From Reclinomonas americana ATCC 50394 (Eukaryota; Jakobida; Jakobea; Jakobida): a DNA stretch of 30,813 bases. The notes below the pieces were generated by a model, which worked only from the letters and a program-made list of their open reading frames with translations, was not told the origin of the DNA and did not search any database. Location: the NCBI GenBank assembly GCA_048213135.1, contig PS015163.1, positions 34,262 through 65,074 on the forward strand, given 5' to 3'. Made by a program: the position numbers and the translations under genes. Shown piece by piece: positions 28,901-30,813 of this stretch. The number at the start of each line of letters is the position of its first letter. Position 1 is the stretch's first letter.

Positions 28901-30813
28901 GGAAGCGACGCCAGAGTTGGCCGGAGTAGCAGCGATGGTGGTGGAGCCGATGGTCAGTCGGCGGATAGTATGGTTGCTCCAGTCTGGAGAGGGAAATGCT
29001 GAGAAGGAAGACAAGACACAAAAGTGGTTCAATCTCTGCTTTGATCACGCACCTGCAATATACAGCGTGGATGATGCGGAATCGTACGATATAAATACCT
29101 GGACTGACACAATGAGAGAAGCACCATATTATAGTCACCATCAGTACCAGACGAACGAACCGGATTTGTCATCTGAGCAGCTGTAAGTGGGCTCCCATCA
29201 GCTGATCCTGCTACACCTGCAGCACCGGCGATGGTTGTAACGGCGCCAGTGCTGATGACGACTTGGCGAATGGTGAAATTCATAAACTTTAAATGATAAA
29301 GATCTAAAAATTAGTGACACGAGTAATACTTCACGTGCATTGCGTTAGCCCGACGCAACATCAGCAACGTACAGAACGCCACGCGCTCGATCAAGCTGTA
29401 TGCCAAGAGGTTCGTTGAATCGAGCCGCTGTACCTGTGGCATCCGTTGACCCTGTTACCGCGGCGAGCGACCCGGCCAGAGTCGACAAGGTCATCGCCAA
29501 CATGTCGATCACTCGAATGGTGTGGCCGGATCGATCAGCTGCATGGCCCTGTCCCGTTAGTGATCATTCAAACACGCTAGAATACACACGAATACACGCA
29601 CCAACATAGAGTCGATTGGCCGTCGTGTCCAGAGCCAAGCCGTTGGGTCCAACAAACCGCGCTGTTGTTACGCACGCTCCGTCAACTGTACCCGACGATC
29701 CAATCGTGCCACAGAAGGTGGTTACTTCGCCGCCGAATGTAACCTAAGAAACGGATCGAATGAACAGATCGTAGAAGCACGGCAGTAGCACATGCGAGCA
29801 GGCACCTTTCTGATGGCGAGGTTACTCCAGTCACCAACATACACCGCCTTGTTCGAAGGATCAACCAAGATGCCATGCGGTCTGTTAAATCTCGCACTAG
29901 ATCCGGTGCCATTTGCAGTGCCGGCTGACCCGTTGCCAGCCAGAGTCGATACAGAACCGGAAGGGGTACTCACACGGATTGCGTGGTTCGATTGCTAGTG
30001 GCGGTAGTTGTCAGGGACAGAGGAACTCATTCAAGGACATTGCAACGAACTCAACATCAGCAATGTACAGGTACCCGGTGGTCAAGTCGATGGAGAGGTC
30101 GGTAGGCGTGTTAAGCCGTGCCGCATTGCCGATCCCATCGGCCAAGCCCGATATTCCCGCAGCTCCAAGAAATGTCGACGTCACACCTCCACTCGTCACT
30201 CGTCGAATCGTGTGGTTCCACAGATCGCACACAAATCCAGCACCGGACGCATCAAAGGCGACGCTCTGCGATGTCATGTGAGAATAGAGTCGTGCACAAG
30301 GAATCCAATTTAACGAGACAGTCCACCGCAGGATACGCGAAACGAGCTGCCGTCCCAGTGCCATCCGTCGAGCCCTGCATACCCGCTGTGCCCAACCAAG
30401 TTGACACTGCCGGCGTGATACCCAATGCAGCCGCCGAAGGCGCCCATTCGAACGAATTGCTCATTGTCGAGGCCGCCACAGAGTTGCCCACCACCGCATT
30501 CAATGTCACCGACGATATCGTCACGTTGCTGGCCGCCAGCGTGGCCAGCGATTGGGAGGCTGCGGAACATCAAAGAGAAGAGAAGCACTGTGAATGACCA
30601 GCAATGAAAGACGTGGAGGAGGAGGAGGAAGAGGAGGAGGAGGAGGAGGAGGAGGAAAGAAGAAGAAGAAGAAGAACAAGAAGAAAGAAAGAAGAAGAAA
30701 GAAAGAAAGAAACAAAGTAAACGTAAAAAACGTAAAAAGTAAAAGGAAAAAGGAAAAGGGAAAGGTAAAGGAAAGGAAAAGGAAACGAAAAGGAAAAAAG
30801 GAAAAAACGAAAA
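25969..30813 (-). CDS. Large NHL / cadherin-like / IPT / PAN extracellular-type protein, 5' partial
   Basis: At least 15 exons, about 1,090 residues: 30559-30327, 30265-30056, 29994-29806, 29743-29602, 29538-29360, 29286-29161, 29098-29053, 28983-28489, 28425-28144, 28071-27766, 27569-27291, 26950-26861, 26796-26413, 26336-26157 and 26105-25969. All 14 junction phases agree. The first visible exon starts in mid-frame, so the 5' end is beyond the window. Domain order: six NHL blades (e.g. YIADWSNHTIRRL), an Fn3-like stretch (NWTYYFRAVST), two cadherin-like repeats (SAPTDI..., NAPTAVTLSAS), an IPT-like domain (APTVTSLSATFVSALAGQ), a third cadherin-like repeat (VAPSDILLSGAQ), a Cys-bearing linker and two PAN/Apple domains (each starting DRPGG with CC/C-C-SWTF-C patterns). 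The composition points to a secreted or cell-surface adhesion/recognition protein. The C-terminus (after LTNLIDAQTGKELSLWPLPQ) is unresolved; the last donor may be gtcagt at about 25976 instead. Confidence 0.82.
27611..27765 (-). other. Intron with (CT)n tract on the coding strand
   Basis: Part of the intron between the IPT-like and third cadherin-like exons of the large gene; an (AG)n run on the plus strand lies near 27640-27680. Confidence 0.6.
30600..30813. repeat. Purine-rich microsatellite (AGG/AAG/GGAAA) at the right edge
   Basis: Compound GGA, GAA and GGAAAA repeats continue to the window edge. The segment lies upstream of the first visible exon of the large minus-strand gene and is most likely intronic. 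Confidence 0.8.

Overview
The window is nuclear DNA of an intron-rich, probably single-celled and flagellated eukaryote. The evidence is short coding exons interrupted by about 50 inferable GT-AG introns, several microexons of 14-27 nt, many (AG)n, (GT)n and minisatellite tracts, seven scaffold gaps over 200 nt or of 20/37 nt, and a gene set that includes a flagellar EF-hand calcium-binding protein, a MOZART2 spindle protein and a large extracellular-type NHL/cadherin-like/IPT/PAN protein. I cannot name the species from the sequence.

Layout, left to right. (1) A minus-strand gene running off the left edge (IPT-like module) and a plus-strand MZT2-like gene at 753-1650 are divergent. Their start codons are only 64 nt apart, and a near-perfect E2F-type site sits between them. 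(2) 1651-2954 is intergenic with degenerate tandem repeats. (3) An MFSD4/NaGLT1-type transporter lies at 2955-8572 (+, 6 exons). (4) An EF-hand calflagin-like gene lies at 9630-11288 (+). (5) An SR/charged, probably nuclear protein lies at 11935-13865 (+). (6) A universal stress protein with an ATP-binding glycine motif lies at 14131-15866 (+). (7) A Rab-family GTPase lies on the minus strand at 16725-19054, its 3' end lost in a gap. (8) Prefoldin subunit 3 lies at 19859-21480 (+), with its middle exon on the minus strand inside a gap-bounded contig that is almost certainly misoriented. (9) A free methionine-R-sulfoxide reductase lies at 22147-23762 (-). (10) A poorly resolved gap-rich zone covers 23775-25968. 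(11) A large minus-strand gene with at least 15 exons enters from the right edge. It encodes six NHL repeats, cadherin-like repeats, an IPT-like domain and two PAN/Apple domains.

The most striking observation is the splicing code. Homology and reading phase fix most exon ends, and the donors fall into two mutually exclusive classes. About two thirds are ordinary G|GTRNGY sites with G at -1. Sixteen of about 52 are H|GTTRNGY sites (mostly GTTGCGT or GTTGAGT), with G at +6 instead of +5 and almost never G at -1. This is what a one-nucleotide shift of U1 pairing would give. Such sites are known but very rare in humans; here they would be about 30% of introns, spread over eight genes. Standard gene finders would read through many of them. 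The genes do not form an operon or obvious pathway. The common themes are cell-surface/flagellar biology, cytoskeleton and protein folding.
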